This document shows positions 35,446 through 48,565 of a stretch of 64,000 nt of DNA, one piece after another; position 1 is the stretch's first letter; every line of letters begins with the position of its first letter. This stretch comes from Flaccisagitta enflata (taxonomy: Eukaryota > Chaetognatha > Sagittoidea > Aphragmophora). The notes below the pieces were generated by a model. That model was not told where the DNA came from. It worked only from the letters and a program-made list of their open reading frames with translations, and did no database searches. The translations under genes and the position numbers were made by a program. Where the stretch lies: the NCBI GenBank assembly GCA_965153355.1, contig OZ231127.1, positions 23,436,001 to 23,500,000 of the forward strand. The letters are read 5' to 3'.

Positions 35446-35792
35446 TCGGCTGTCTTTAGCCACGGTGATATCCTATACTGAAACAAATGATCAACCAACA
35501 TGTTTTGAGAGTCTATCCACCTGTTTGTTTGTCCATCTGTCTGTCCATACATATATGTCACATGATCAGTACACGCTGAGACACAGCCCGGACGCATCGT
35601 TGCCCGGTCGGGCTTGTTTCGATCTAACAATTGATGATCAAGGATCCCTGCATTTTCGCGTTCTTTAAGGATTGTTTTTAAACTTTCGCTCAAGCTTATG
35701 CTTACGTTGTGAGCGAGGGATTGTGTCTAAACAGTGCCCAGTACCCTGTACACCGTGAGAATTGTTTACATCAAGTTGTCTCGTCCTTGTAG

Positions 35793-35875
35793 GTCATCCA
35801 CTAAAATCGGTCCGTCTCATGTTGCCTTTCGATCACTCCATCAAAAGAGAACAATCTTCCGTCGTTGATCACTCG
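35793..35875 (+). CDS. Low-complexity protein gene, fourth coding exon
   Basis: An 83-nt exon between a CTCGTCCTTGTAG acceptor and a CACTCG|GTGAGG donor. Its two leading bases complete the codon left by the exon at 29465 (giving Gly), then 27 codons (HPLKSVRLMLPFDHSIKREQ...) end in phase 0, as needed for the exon at 36706. The exact phase fit is the main evidence; the family is unknown. Confidence 0.55.
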
Positions 35876-36064
35876 GTGAGGATTTAATCGCAATGAAATT
35901 CATCAAGTCACATGTCAGTCTGTTTTTCACTGAGTTCACTTTTGAAAATGAAAATTCAAGTCTTTGAGCTACAATTAGCTCTCAAAGTTTATACGTTGGA
36001 CGGTTTTGTCAAAGGGGCCCTTGATAAGACTGAAAAGACCTTATCATCGCCGATGGAACAAATA

Positions 36065-36580
36065 CAGTAGATCTCGTCTAGACTTGAGATAACGGGGGCA
36101 AGCATTGTGAAAAGACAAATGAAAGCAGGGGAGTGATATTTAGATCATAGACTTATCAAGGATGATGGAAACACATTTCCATGTGAGTTTCGCTAAATAT
36201 AAATATCAGAGTGAGATTTTATCAGAACACTTAAACAATTTGTTATAATCTTTCAGCATGCTCAGAATATTGCCTGCTCTATGCTGCTGGCGCTTTATCC
36301 ATGTGACGACCCCAGCAACCGCTAAACGAGCGACATTCTTACAGAACATACTGTGGGAAAGTTATAGCAAATTTAATTCTAAAAAATGTTCCCTCAAAAA
36401 ATTTCTCAAAATATTGATATTTTAGTGCAAATACATAGAAATGCGTTTCCATGGCAATCAGCTATCATGGGCAATAAACCTTCCCTTTATTAGTCTATGT
36501 TTCAAATATCACTCCTCTGGCTTAATTTGTGTTTCCACAATGCTTGCCCCCGTTATCTCAAGTCTAGACGAGATCTACTG
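36065..36580. mobile_element. 516-bp TA-flanked MITE
   Basis: Starts CAGTAGATCTCGTCTAGACT and ends with the complement. The arms are about 47 bp, near perfect, with weaker pairing further in (GGAGTGATATTT). TA lies on both sides (36063-36064 and 36581-36582). It is in an intron between two proposed exons. Confidence 0.88.
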
Positions 36581-36705
36581 TACACGGCTCAAAACAGAGA
36601 GGCTGAAAAGTCAAGAAGTAGCCGCACAAAAAAAGTCACAACATTTTCTCCACTGAATGACAGTCATTGACTTTTCAGTGTTCACTAATTTTTCCTTTAT
36701 CACAG

Positions 36706-36876
36706 GTGAGCGAACGGATGCGCCTTAATTCAGTGAGAGAAGAATTTCAGCGCCGAACTTTCGAACGACCGCCTTCTAAAGAATCCAATGAACGCGACAA
36801 AAGTCAAGCAGAAGAAGAAGAAGAAGATTCACGCAAAAATGATTTCTTGAAAAATGAAGACGAGACCTGCGAACAG
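36706..36876 (+). CDS. Low-complexity protein gene, fifth coding exon
   Basis: A TTTTTCCTTTATCACAG acceptor, 57 codons in phase 0, and a GAACAG|GTGAAT donor. The peptide is charged, with SERMRLNSVREEFQRRTFER and then an acidic run QAEEEEEDSRKN, suggesting a helical or coiled segment. It joins in phase 0 to 38650. Confidence 0.65.
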
Positions 36877-36914
36877 GTGAATGTCTGTTGGAAGGGGAAG
36901 TGTGAGAGCGTGAA

Positions 36915-37038
<124 letters not shown>

Positions 37039-37121
37039 TACGCGCGCGCGAAGGGGGCCGGAAATAGATGTGGTTAGGGATGGACGGTGCTCAAATGTCA
37101 AGTTCCAGACCCGCTCAACCT

Positions 37122-37282
<161 letters not shown>

Positions 37283-37402
37283 AGACACAAAAAGAACTTA
37301 CCCAGGAATGAACCGAATCACGGGACGAAAATAAAGTAGCGAGGGAACAATTTTCTCTGGGCGCAAGAAAATATTTTTTCACTTGATCCTTAGGAGAAGG
37401 AG

Positions 37403-37546
37403 AAACAAGGCCGGATACACGGCTACCTTAGTCGCGTGCGGGTGGGCAGGGGCGGCGAAAAAAAGCTAAGCGTGACCGACGGACGGACGGACGGACCGAC
37501 CGACCGACAGAGCGGGTTGTAGAGTCGCGTGCACGCGACTAAAAAT
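37403..37546 (+). mobile_element. Hairpin-element family, short complete copy
   Basis: AACAAGGCCGGATACACGGC, AGTCGCGTGC (37430-37439), GGGTGGGCAGGGGC, a CGGA/CCGA core, and a perfect 18-bp palindrome AGTCGCGTGCACGCGACT (37523-37540) then AAAAA. The smallest copy with all parts, about 144 bp. Confidence 0.75.
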
Positions 37547-37799
37547 GAAACAGCTCTCCGCGGTCTCGTTCGTTCCGGAAGCACCAAAAAATCGTTTTTC
37601 CCCGGAATATTGATCCTGAATTCCTGATTAGTGATATCTGACTTCCGTAATCGACCATTTTCTTCCGTTTCTTAACGTTGTGTCCGTTTTTCTGTTCTGT
37701 CATACCTCTCTCAGTGTAGTGCGCTCAAAATGTTGTTTTTGTTGTGGTTGTTGTTTTTGTTGTTGTTGTTTGCTCCATTCTCTCCCTCTCCCTCAGTGT

Positions 37800-38227
<428 letters not shown>

Positions 38228-38649
38228 TGAATTAACCTCATTTGCATATCATCTTAGCACGTTGGTTGCAATTTGTAACATACCACGATGTCGGTGGATA
38301 TTCCTCCGGCGTAAAAGCAGATTTGATTGATTTGTTTGATGTCACGGTCGCATTATAATGATTTTTGTCTCAAAAGCTGTTATACAGTTCACATCTGATG
38401 ATATATATATATAGCCAATTCATTCTTTTCCGTGCTGGTATCACATAAAGAAAGCGAGGTGTTGTATGGCGGAATGGAAAGACGGCTCGGAACGCAGCAT
38501 TGGCGAGCTAGATATCTAGCTTAGGCGAGCTGGGAATCTGGCACCGCGGATGTTTGGGGCAGTTTTTCTGATGATCTCCTGACCGCAAATGAGCATGACT
38601 AGAATGGAAACCGTATTCAACTATCATTTTTAATGTCATATTTCTTCAG

Positions 38650-39654
<1,005 letters not shown>

Positions 39655-39659
39655 AGCAA

Positions 39660-40435
39660 TGGGAAGACCAATGGATTTCTAAGCCGTCTGCTGCACAATA
39701 ACACAATTCACAATAACACAATTCTATCCAAAATATTTATCCATCTGCCGGTTTCCAAAATCTATCGTGACTGACCAAAGATGGACAAACGGGCCGACGG
39801 TCCGACAGACTCGCGATGGACGAATTCGTATGAAGATCTCAACTACTTTTTATGCGCCATGTAATGATTTAAACTCCCGCAATGTCACGCTTTTATTTAA
39901 AGAAATTACAGCCAATGAAAATGCCAATGAAAATTGGTTAAAATAATTGCTAGATTGCTAGATGAGGAAAAAATTGTCAAGCCGCCCCAGCAATAAGAGC
40001 AATAAGAGCAATAAGACAGACAAACAGAAACTGCTGATTCGTTATTGATGGAAAGATAAAAATAAAAACAGGGAAAAGAAAAGAAGAAAAGAAATGAGAA
40101 GAAACGAGGACATGTACACAGGCCGTTTTGGTAGAGATGGTTGGCTCAATTGCAAACATACAACCAAGAGAGAAAGAGATAAAAGAGGAAATGGAGAATA
40201 TGGAGGAGATGAGATTGGAAGACAAAAGCGACATGGCAACGCGACGGTTTTGTTTGACCAACACTCCGCCCATCGTGTATCCAACACTGTTGCGTTAACA
40301 GCAACGTCGCGTGACCAACAACGACGATCGTGAAACCAACACTGTTGTGATTACACGGACGACGTGTGACCAACGCCGTCGGACAGTTGACCAAAGGGCA
40401 TAACAAGAAATTATATTCTGACTTAAATAACAAAA
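39660..40435. other. 3' flank; short diverged tandem repeat
   Basis: No clear AATAAA near the stop. 40255-40390 holds irregular repeats around GACCAACACTGTTG / CGTGTGACCAAC, alternating with small palindromes such as GCGTTAACAGCAACG. Confidence 0.4.
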
Positions 40436-40436
40436 G

Positions 40437-40640
40437 ATTTTTTTAGTCGCAGACACGCAACTCTATAAGAGGCTTTGTCCGTCCGTTGATCCTTGAGTAA
40501 CAGTCGAAAAGTGGGAAAACGAGCATTATAGATAGTTTTTGTGTATTTTTGTGAATGTGTCGAGAGTTTGGGTGTGGATGGGAGTTGGACACCCCTGCCC
40601 ACCTGTCCGTAACGGTATTGTGACCCCACGTCACTTGTTT
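40437..40640 (-). mobile_element. Hairpin-element family, subtype matching 20.7 kb
   Basis: In reverse orientation: T-run, AGTCGCA-GACA-CGCAACT hairpin (one G-T pair), CTATAAGAGGCTTTGTCC, AGTCGAAAAGTGGGAAAACG, CACCCCTGCCCACCTGTCCG and TGACCCCACGTCACTTGTTT. Confidence 0.65.
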
Positions 40641-40688
40641 CTTCCACCTCGGCTTCTGGCTTCTCAATCCTTCATCTTGCTCGTTCTA

Positions 40689-40876
40689 ACACACACACGC
40701 ACGCACGCACGCACGCACGCACGCACAAACACACACACACACACACGCGCGCGCACACACACACCACACACACACACACACAAACAAACAAACAAACAAA
40801 CACACACACACACACGCATACTTACACTTACACACACACACATACACACACATACACACACACACAAACACACATA
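40689..40876. repeat. (AC)n-rich tract
   Basis: AC with ACGC and AAAC variants, flanked by ACGC units at the left. Confidence 0.92.
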
Positions 40877-41054
40877 CACCTCAAGTAAAACGTGATTGGT
40901 TTTCTTTATGGAAGCCTTTCCTCGACCTGCCGTTAAGTCCAAAAATAGCATAAAAAAAAAGAAGAAAAGAATCTCGCGAGCGTGACCCCAATTTTTTCTT
41001 CTTCTTACTTTCTTCTTTCTTATATTCATGACGTCGTATTCTGAATCATTGATC

Positions 41055-41345
41055 GGTAGGAATCGCAATTTTGACTACGTTACGAAATCCTAATTGAGCG
41101 CGAAGGAAGTAAGATGCCGACTACGTGGCGCGGGGTTCAACGCGACGTAACTGCGTAGTAACACCGTGATGTGAACAACCCATGGAGCGAGGTAGTGAGA
41201 CGCAACTGCGTTACGCGAGTGAGCTGAATGAGGCGGTGAGGCGCGAGTCAGCGCTGCATGCGTTACGTCAGTAAAGGCGCGAGTCCGTATTGATTGAGTC
41301 GTTCGGCGTAACGCGGCATATCTAACGCGAGTCAGTTAGTCAGAA
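41055..41345. other. CpG-rich strip with repeated GCGTTACG-like words
   Basis: A 290-bp stretch far richer in CpG than its surroundings. It holds recurring short words (AACTGCGTTACGC, GCGAGTCAG, ACGTAACTGCG). No coherent ORF or splice pair. Confidence 0.4.
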
Positions 41346-41740
41346 AGTGGAGCAAATGCGGCTATCAAGGAGCTCAATTCATGCGCAGGTGATATTTTGT
41401 GATGCAAATCATTTCCTCTAATCCATTATTTAATCATCTTCTACTCAGAAAGGCCAAATTGGGTAATAAATCCTCGAGTGGTTTGACCCCGTTAAATGCG
41501 TCATATGCATGACACTAATAAACAAAGTTTCTCTCAATGCAATGTTGCATCTAACGAGTGGCATGTGCGTTTCAAGTTAGATATAAACGTCACATGGCGG
41601 GGGAGATCAGGTGCAGACGTGCAGTGTTTAGCAAGGAGAGACGCAAGGAAGGCTGCGTTTGACTGAAAATAGCCTGACGCTTTAAGACGCGGCGAGAACA
41701 CTCATCATTCACATTCTCCTCTTCTTCAAAAAAGATGTGA

Positions 41741-42117
41741 TGTGCATTACGTCCCGTGAAGCGCCCCAAACTTTGACTATGGCTCTCACCAATCTTACCA
41801 CAGTTGAGGCTTGGTATTTGGTAAAAAAAACATTCCATGCAAAATTTTGGGCCTCTGACATAGCAGGAACCTTCATCAGGGTGAGGTTGAGGTTTGAATT
41901 GAATAAGCATTTGAATCAATATTTCTATTATGCAAATTTTGTCTCTGCCATAGCATAGGTTTCTATGGAAACTTCATGGTCACCCTGACAAAGGTTCCTG
42001 CTGTTCCAGAGGCCTGAAATTTTGCATGGGATGTTTTTTTACCAAGCCTCAACCATGGTAAGATTGGTGAGAGTCAGCGTCGAAGTTTGGGGCGGTTCAT
42101 GGGACGTAATGTGCATT
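41741..42117. mobile_element. Foldback element with about 145-bp arms
   Basis: 41741-41890 and 41975-42117 are inverted copies with about 85% identity by eye (GTGCATTACGTCCC, CGCCCCAAACTT, CTCTCACCAATCTTACCA, GAGGCTTGGTA). The unpaired middle is about 85 bp. Target duplication not resolved. Confidence 0.8.
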
Positions 42118-42481
42118 GTAATTTTTGCACTCCTCATAATGAAATGACCTGTTGCCCGGGTCAATGATTACTCACCTAGTTAAGGTTGACTATCGACGAT
42201 TAGAACAATCCTAGGTTATGAAATTGATGTACAGCAGCTATTTTTAGAATTTCCTCGTTAATTGGTGTTCACCCGCTTATCGATTCAAATCTTTTGGGTA
42301 TTTTTGGGCATCAATCCGGCGAATGTTCTCATGCAATAGGAAATCGAGATAACTGATGTTGATTGATTGATAGATTGATTGAATTAGAAGATCCGTTAAT
42401 GATTACGAAGTGATTTAATCCGGCTGTGTTTGTCTTGTTTGTTCGTTCCTTTCACGCGCTTATTGCTGTTCGTTTTTCGGC

Positions 42482-42554
<73 letters not shown>

Positions 42555-42566
42555 GCTGTTGCTGCT
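42482..42566. repeat. (TTG)n microsatellite
   Basis: About 27 TTG units, ending GCTGTTGCTGCTG. Confidence 0.95.
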
Positions 42567-42569
42567 GTA

Positions 42570-43900
42570 GAAGATATTCAAATGATATTTTGATAATCAA
42601 ATTCAAGCTTAATGATCCTCAAGGTGTTGAAAGGGATAAATCATACGCCGTCAGTCTTGAATTGTTTTGAAATTCTTAGAAGTTATTCCATACTGAATTC
42701 TTTACATCGAAGGATTTCATATAATATCTATTTTCGCGCAAGGAAGAACAAAATAAAGAAGTAGCTCCTCACGTAGTAGATTTAGACGATGTCAATTTTG
42801 ATGCTGAATTCAGTGGAATTTCAGGTCATATCTGAGTTGTGATGAACATGGACCAAACTGCTCGTACACAATCACTCAGATAGTCAAAGACCTGTTGTAT
42901 ATTTTTGTCTCTTTGATGGTTGATGTTAAAGGAGACGTCAGTTCGTTGAATTCAGTAATTTGGTTCAGAGAGTCCGTACAACCGCTCGAATTCAGGATCA
43001 TGATTTCATGTTTTCTGCTTCCGTTTTCATTTCTTTTACTTGTTTGTTCGTTGGTTTTCGTTTGTCTTTTGATGTTTTGATTTTTTGGCTTGATGTTGTC
43101 CTTTTGTTTATAGTTGTTCGTTTATTTAATGTCGTTTTTGTTTGTTTATAATCACGTTTGACCGCTAATTAGCTTGTCAACCAAAGAGATCGCTTTTGTT
43201 AATCAATGATCCAAGAAATGTAGTGCGGGAAAATGAAGCCAGTAAATGCGATGTAAAAAAAGGTTCATGATTGATGATTAAGATTGCAAAGATATTATTC
43301 CATAGTTTTTTTTTATCTATAATGGACGCATGTATACTTTGAAAACACAGTCATGTTTTCTTTATATGAAAATAGAGCAAGCCAGCATTTCTTATAATTT
43401 ACGTTTTTCTTGCGCGCGTTGTAAAAATAATTTCAGGAGAAGGAAAAAAGAATAAATGAAAAAAGTTTATGAGTTTCTGTTTTTGAGAGAAAAAAGGAAA
43501 GACGAGCACAAATTCAAGTCCACTTTTCCCTCTTATTTTTTGCTTGGAACGGAGAAAATGATACGAGATGCAATTTCTGTTTATATCTCAATGATACTTG
43601 TTGATGTCTTCTTTTACTGTCTTCACCAGCAAACATCATTTTGTTTTTCTCATATTGCGGTGAACGAGCGATATTATGAAGTAACGTAGTTCGTAGAGAA
43701 ACAATCAAAATGTAGGCGTAAAGATGATGAAAACTTCTTCAAGCTTTAAGCTTTCTCTCCACAAATAGAAAGAAGCAAATTGAGAGAAAAAAAAAAGAAA
43801 GAGAGAGAAAGAGAGACAGAGAAAAAAAAAGAAAACTCTATCTCTATTGTAGCAGACTAGCAGTAGATATTTTGTTGAGAGATATAGACTAGATTTTGTA
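42570..43900. other. No supported gene
   Basis: AT-rich unique sequence with short TTTGTTTG words near 43030-43150. 60-77 codon frames on both strands lack other support. Confidence 0.35.
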
Positions 43901-43929
43901 CTAAATAAAGAGAGATAGAGACAGAGAGA

Positions 43930-44465
43930 GCAAAATCACCGTTAGCTATTACGGCGAGCGAAGAAAACGTTTCTGTTGCTAAGTGAGAGGAAGAAGCGAG
44001 AGAGAGAAAGCGAGAGAGTGAGAGAGTGAGAGAGAGAGGGAAAGAGTGAGCGAAAAGTGAGCGAAAGAGTTCCATATTTGTGGTTGCCGATGGCAACAGA
44101 GGGAGTAACAACGACAACGACAAAGACGACGAGACGAGACGACGCATCGGCGGCGGCGCTGGCGGCAGCGGCGGCAGCGTTGTGCGGCGGTTGCGGCGGT
44201 GGCGTTGCTGCTGGTAGGAGCGGTGGGGAAGGCGGCGGCGGCAAATGGAGAAGGAGGAGGAGGAGGAGGAGAAAGAATTGGAGGGAGAGGAGAAGAAGAG
44301 GAAGATGAGCGGGAAACGGAAAGGGCCTTGAACGCGCGCGAGAGAGAGAAGGAAGTGAAACAGGACGTGGACAAACCGGGCGCGAGACAAGGCCAAGGAT
44401 GTGAAGAAACCGGGACCGTGCCCCCCTCTCCCTTCTACCTTCCCCATCCTTCCCCCCCCCCCATA
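43930..44465. other. Purine-rich then GC-rich coding-like strip
   Basis: GAGA-rich to 44060, then GGCGGCGGC-rich to 44260 and an acidic/basic frame (EEEEDERETERALNAREREKE). An ATG at 44090 opens a short Ala/Gly-rich frame. It could be a CpG-rich first exon, but no donor or downstream exon fits. Confidence 0.25.
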
Positions 44466-45083
44466 TAGAACGCAATCTCGATGAGGACGAGGAAAATATC
44501 GACAAGTGAGATGGGTCAAATTGATCTGTGAAGTTGGAAGAGGGGGTGGCGCAAAATTGTTTGAGAATTGGGCAAGGTTGGTGATTGGTGTGATACTTTT
44601 CTGGTAAAGAGGCTGGAATACGGGTGTATCGAAAACGTCGGTGAAAATGGGTGAATCAAAACTCGTATAAAAATTATCATTATCCATGGAGCTGGTATGT
44701 ATTGGTTTGGAACTACAAGTGGAAAGGGTGGGCGGGAGAAGGTGGGCGAAGCGGGGTTGAAGAGCGATCGAAGATAATGGACCATGGTTCGGGTTGTTAG
44801 AAAAAAAGAGGACTGGGTTTGATGAGTGTAAACGGAGGGGAGTTTTCCATCATAGCCTTGGCACACTGTACTCAACCTATTGTCCTCGATGATTTAACAA
44901 ATATACGTGTATCAAGAAACTTGTTTATTTCCTCACCATCTCCCCGGGTACTTGACTTATGTCTAAAGTCAGGTTTTAATGCATTCCATTTTTTTGTTGT
45001 GTCCATTTCCGAGACGTTGACCTTTTTTTGCTTTTCTCGTCTATTATTTCCTCATATTTCTTGTCTATCGCAGAAAGACCGGG

Positions 45084-45490
45084 AACAAGTCATCCAAGGA
45101 TCGCACATGGTCAGCGGTACCCAATGCTCTGCTTGGAGTGATAGCTGAATTAGTGGAGTGAGAGCGGGGCAGCGGTCCCATAGGGGGACACAGGGGTGAA
45201 TTTCCATATGTTCTGAGAGGGTATATTTGAGGCCTTTGGAGCAATTTTCCATCATATAACTAACATGGGATTTCTGCATTTTTTCCATTTTTCATCAATT
45301 TACATCGCTACTACGCTGTTTCAATTTATCCATTTTATTTAGTCAGAATTCTGAGGCTTGAGAAGCCGGGAGTGGGGACGTAGTGTGGCTGACGTGATGT
45401 ATCTTATTGCATTGGGTGACGTATTGAAAATTCACCTCAGAGTCCTACAGGACATCGGCCCTTTGGGCCCGCTGTCCAAAAAGGATATAA
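45084..45490 (+). mobile_element. Foldback-like family (F), copy near 45.3 kb
   Basis: GTCATCCAAGGATCGCACAT, GGTCAGCGGTACCC, GAGAGCGGGGCAGCGGTCC, ACACAGGGGTGAATTTCC, an AT-rich middle, then AATTCACCT, GTCCTACAGGACATCGGCCC and TTTGGGCCCGCTGTCC. The last part is the inverted partner of the GCAGCGG...GGGTGAA segment. Confidence 0.7.
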
Positions 45491-45604
45491 CCATGTCCAC
45501 CGAAAAGGCAGAAATGCTTACTACCAGAAAACAGAAAGAAAAAGTTCGAATCCCCTTGGGATAAAAAAATGACAAGAGATACATCGTAATTTTTGTCGAT
45601 GTCT

Positions 45605-45695
45605 TTTTTTAAGTGCGTCCTCGCACTTTTATAAGAGGTCATGTCCGTCGGCTGGTTGGTCGGTCGGTTGGTCGGTCGGTTGGTAACGTTAACGC
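45605..45695 (-). mobile_element. Hairpin-element family, diverged terminal half
   Basis: T-run, perfect stem AAGTGCG (45611-45617) with CGCACTT (45622-45628), TTATAAGAGGTCATGTCC, and a GGTTGGTCGGTC core. Its stem differs from the AGTCGCG type on both sides yet stays paired. Confidence 0.55.
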
Positions 45696-45744
45696 TTAAA
45701 TCGCTCAAAACGGCCAATTCTGTCGCCTTTCTTCATTCACTATC

Positions 45745-45965
45745 ACTTCTGTTAGAAATGCACCGCCCATTTCATTAAGGCGTGGCTTTGGCCTTTGCGT
45801 GCTTGACTTTTTCTTTCGATTATTCAATGCCCGCGTCTTTTGTTTCTCGCCATTTTTTATATTGAACGATAGATGGTAACCACATAAGGTGCCTTGTATT
45901 TTGTGCCATTTATTTTTGCACAGATGAGGCGACCATTGATCTGTTCTATCATCCAATTTTTGATT
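45745..45965. repeat. Left copy of a 200-250 bp direct repeat pair
   Basis: Matches 58070-58325 in the same orientation: TGTTAGAAATG, TTTGCGTGCTT, ATTCAATGCCCGCGTCTTTT, GCCATTTTTTATAT, GTAACCA.AT and TTTTGTGCCATTT. The pair brackets the BEL element and the 54.9-kb ORF. On the minus strand both copies are open and share peptides such as KNGEKQKTRALN / KNGKKQKTRALN. Confidence 0.6.
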
Positions 45966-45969
45966 GACG

Positions 45970-46640
45970 ACTTTATTTCTATTTGCGGCATTAATCTTAA
46001 AGTGATTGATTGATTTTTCGTGATCGTCTGAATGCGCCCTGGGAATTCACTAATTTCAATAATCTCTCATCATCTTATTGCAGATAAACTAATGAACGGA
46101 CAATTAACGTTAATTTGACTTCAACAGACTCAGGTTGAAACCAACGAGTGTACTAAAAGTAAGTTTTATAGACGTGTTTGCTTTATTATCGTTTGTTGTT
46201 TTATCTTGTCTTCCGGTCTGTTATTTTGTCTTTTGCCCTTTTGCATTTTTATCGCCTGATTTTAGTATGGTTTTATCGCTGCCCGATCAGCTTACTATGG
46301 GGATGATATGGATGAATCTAATGGGATAGGCCGGGGCAGGTGGTGGTATTATCAGGTGGTATGAACTTTAAAGAAGATGAACATGTTGTCATGTGCTGTT
46401 TCTGTCCTTATTGTGTCCTATCTCGATTTCATGTTATCTTTTGCGGTTGCTGATCACAATTAACGCCCACTTTCCCTTTCATTTTTCCCCCTCTCTTCAG
46501 TTGTTGAAATTTTTATGGAATAAACGAGACGATCGCCTTCCTATTTTCCAATCGGCCAACTTCTTTTCACCACAAGTCGTCAGTCAGATAGACGTTCATA
46601 GACAGTGCCAGAAGTAGAAACTGGGGCGTAATTATATTTC
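45970..46640. other. No supported gene
   Basis: Unique sequence. A CCCTCTCTTCAG acceptor-like site at 46500 opens a 38-codon frame to a TAG at 46616 (LLKFLWNKRDDRLPIFQSAN); it is unlinked to anything. Confidence 0.25.
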
Positions 46641-46769
46641 AACAATTTAAAACGACTAATTCTTTCCGTCTCTCGACCTCCGAAACGAAATTGACACCGC
46701 AGCCGCCAGCGGCAACGACAGACACACCGCTCACCGCTTCAACGTCATCTCGTATCTCACTGGCTTGAA

Positions 46770-48565
46770 TCAGTGTCCGAGGTCGAATCGTCTTATGCCG
46801 ACATAGGAACGACATCGTGGCGGAAATGGAAGGATGCCGGCGCCTTTTCGACGCCGTTTATACTTGCACCGAAGGAACGAATGACTTCGACGACGCCGCC
46901 TGAGAATCAGATGGCGCTCGACACGGACTTCGGGATATGGTTTACTACTTCACATCGTATGCAAGGCAAATGGCGCTCGACTCGATGCCCGGCGACCTCT
47001 CTTCGATTCGCGGCGCCTACTTTGCGTCGAATCCTGCGCGAATGGGACTCCATGCGTTTCTTTGATCGTGAAAACTATCCGGAGGGTTTTCCTTCCAACG
47101 CCGACATCGTGAACGCAGTGCACAATGACATTGGGAATCGCAAAGACCCGTCAACGAATTCTCATGGAACAGTCTCCCAACTGACACTCTACGCGCCCGT
47201 GACAATGTTACCGCGCCCGACTCTGGTGATGCTAACGTTCGCCAAAACCCTGTGACGGATCCGAGTATCTACCACTTCCGGTCTCATGACATGGTGCGCA
47301 ATCTCCAACTGGCGGTCAATTTTTAAATCTGCCGCATCCAAAGAGGAGATGCAAAGGACCAATGGGCATCGATTTGTCCTCGGAAATGAACCCGCGCGTG
47401 CGTCTCCTATGGAGCAAGCTGACGACATGCTTGCGGATCTCGACGACGCCGACGCTCTTGCAAGAGGCCGCGGGATCATCAACGGATTGACGCCGCAGGA
47501 GAGGGCAAGGCGACGCTTCGTCAACAGGAGTGCTGAGAGAGACAGATGGGGTGGGCAGTTGGAGGAGGAAATGCGACAAGGCTGTCGGTTGATTGACGAT
47601 ATGCAGCAGCAATAACGGGAGGAGGAGAAGCGATAGCAATAGGAGCAAGAGCAGCAGCATCAATTGCAGATGCAGCAGCAAAGTAACTCCAACAGCAACT
47701 AACCTACCCCGACCACAGGAGCAGCAGAACGACGGCTCAACGGCAGCAGCAAGAGCTGTTGCAGCAGCAGCAGTTGCAGCAACTCCAACAATTTTGTCAA
47801 CAAGATCAACAACAACATCAGATCCTGCAGCCGGCGCCACAACCTGTGGCTCAACAACAGCAACAATACGATCAACAACAGCAGCAGCAGCAACAGCAAC
47901 AACAACAAGAGCTGCGACAACACCAAACGGCAATGCAGCCGCACGAACAACAACAACAGCGGCAAAACGATGCAGGAGAAAATACGCAACAGCAACAGCA
48001 GCAGCAACAGCAACCTTCCGCCGCGATCCCAGCGGTGGTAGTGGATCCTCCAGCTTCAAACAACCATCTTGTCGAAAGCATGAACGTCAGTGAGGAGACA
48101 GAAGAAGAGAGACAGCAACGCCTTGCAGATCAACGTCTGCGCATGATGGCTGAAGGTGAAGGTGGTGGTGCAGCAACAGCTCCAAAGGCGCCGATCGCGG
48201 TGCCATTGGGATTCCAACAGCGAAGCTCATCACAAGAAGACAAAGAGTTATACGACAGAATGTGTAACTTTCGCCAGCAGCAGCAACGAGATGAAGATAG
48301 AAGAGCAGGAGTATTCAACAATGCGGCAGAAATGCAACGAAAGCACTGGGACAGCCTGAATGACGGCGGCATTGGTGGGGCTTTAGAGCAGCTGGATGTG
48401 AAGTTTAGACAACTGTCTGAGCTGGACCCAGCAGCAGCCAAGAGTATCCGCCAAAAGACCGCCGATCTATCTTTCAGAAATTTCAATCCGGGATTGTTCA
48501 ATTCCAACATACAGCAACGTCATGTGCAGTCAGTGGAAACGTTCGTCAAGCAGCTGATGCGGTAG
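46770..48565 (+). pseudogene. BEL/Pao gag, N-terminal Gln-rich part
   Basis: Frame-shifting coding-like sequence with a strongly Gln-rich middle (47700-48020, CAG/CAA codons) and a non-repetitive domain at about 48070-48565 (for example LEQLDVKFRQLSELDPAAAK) closed by a TAG. A further Gln/Lys-rich coiled region continues to 49217 in other frames. Assignment to gag rests on position. Confidence 0.5.

Noticed and set aside
42160-42230. Minus-strand donor CTAG|GTGAGT
   Set aside because: All three frames upstream of it hit stops within a few codons.
44057-44308. Ala/Gly/Arg-rich frame as a gene
   Set aside because: GGC and AGG trinucleotide richness explains it; no donor or partner exon fits.
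46500-46616. Small terminal exon after CTCTCTTCAG
   Set aside because: A single acceptor-like site and 38 codons, with no upstream exon to match.
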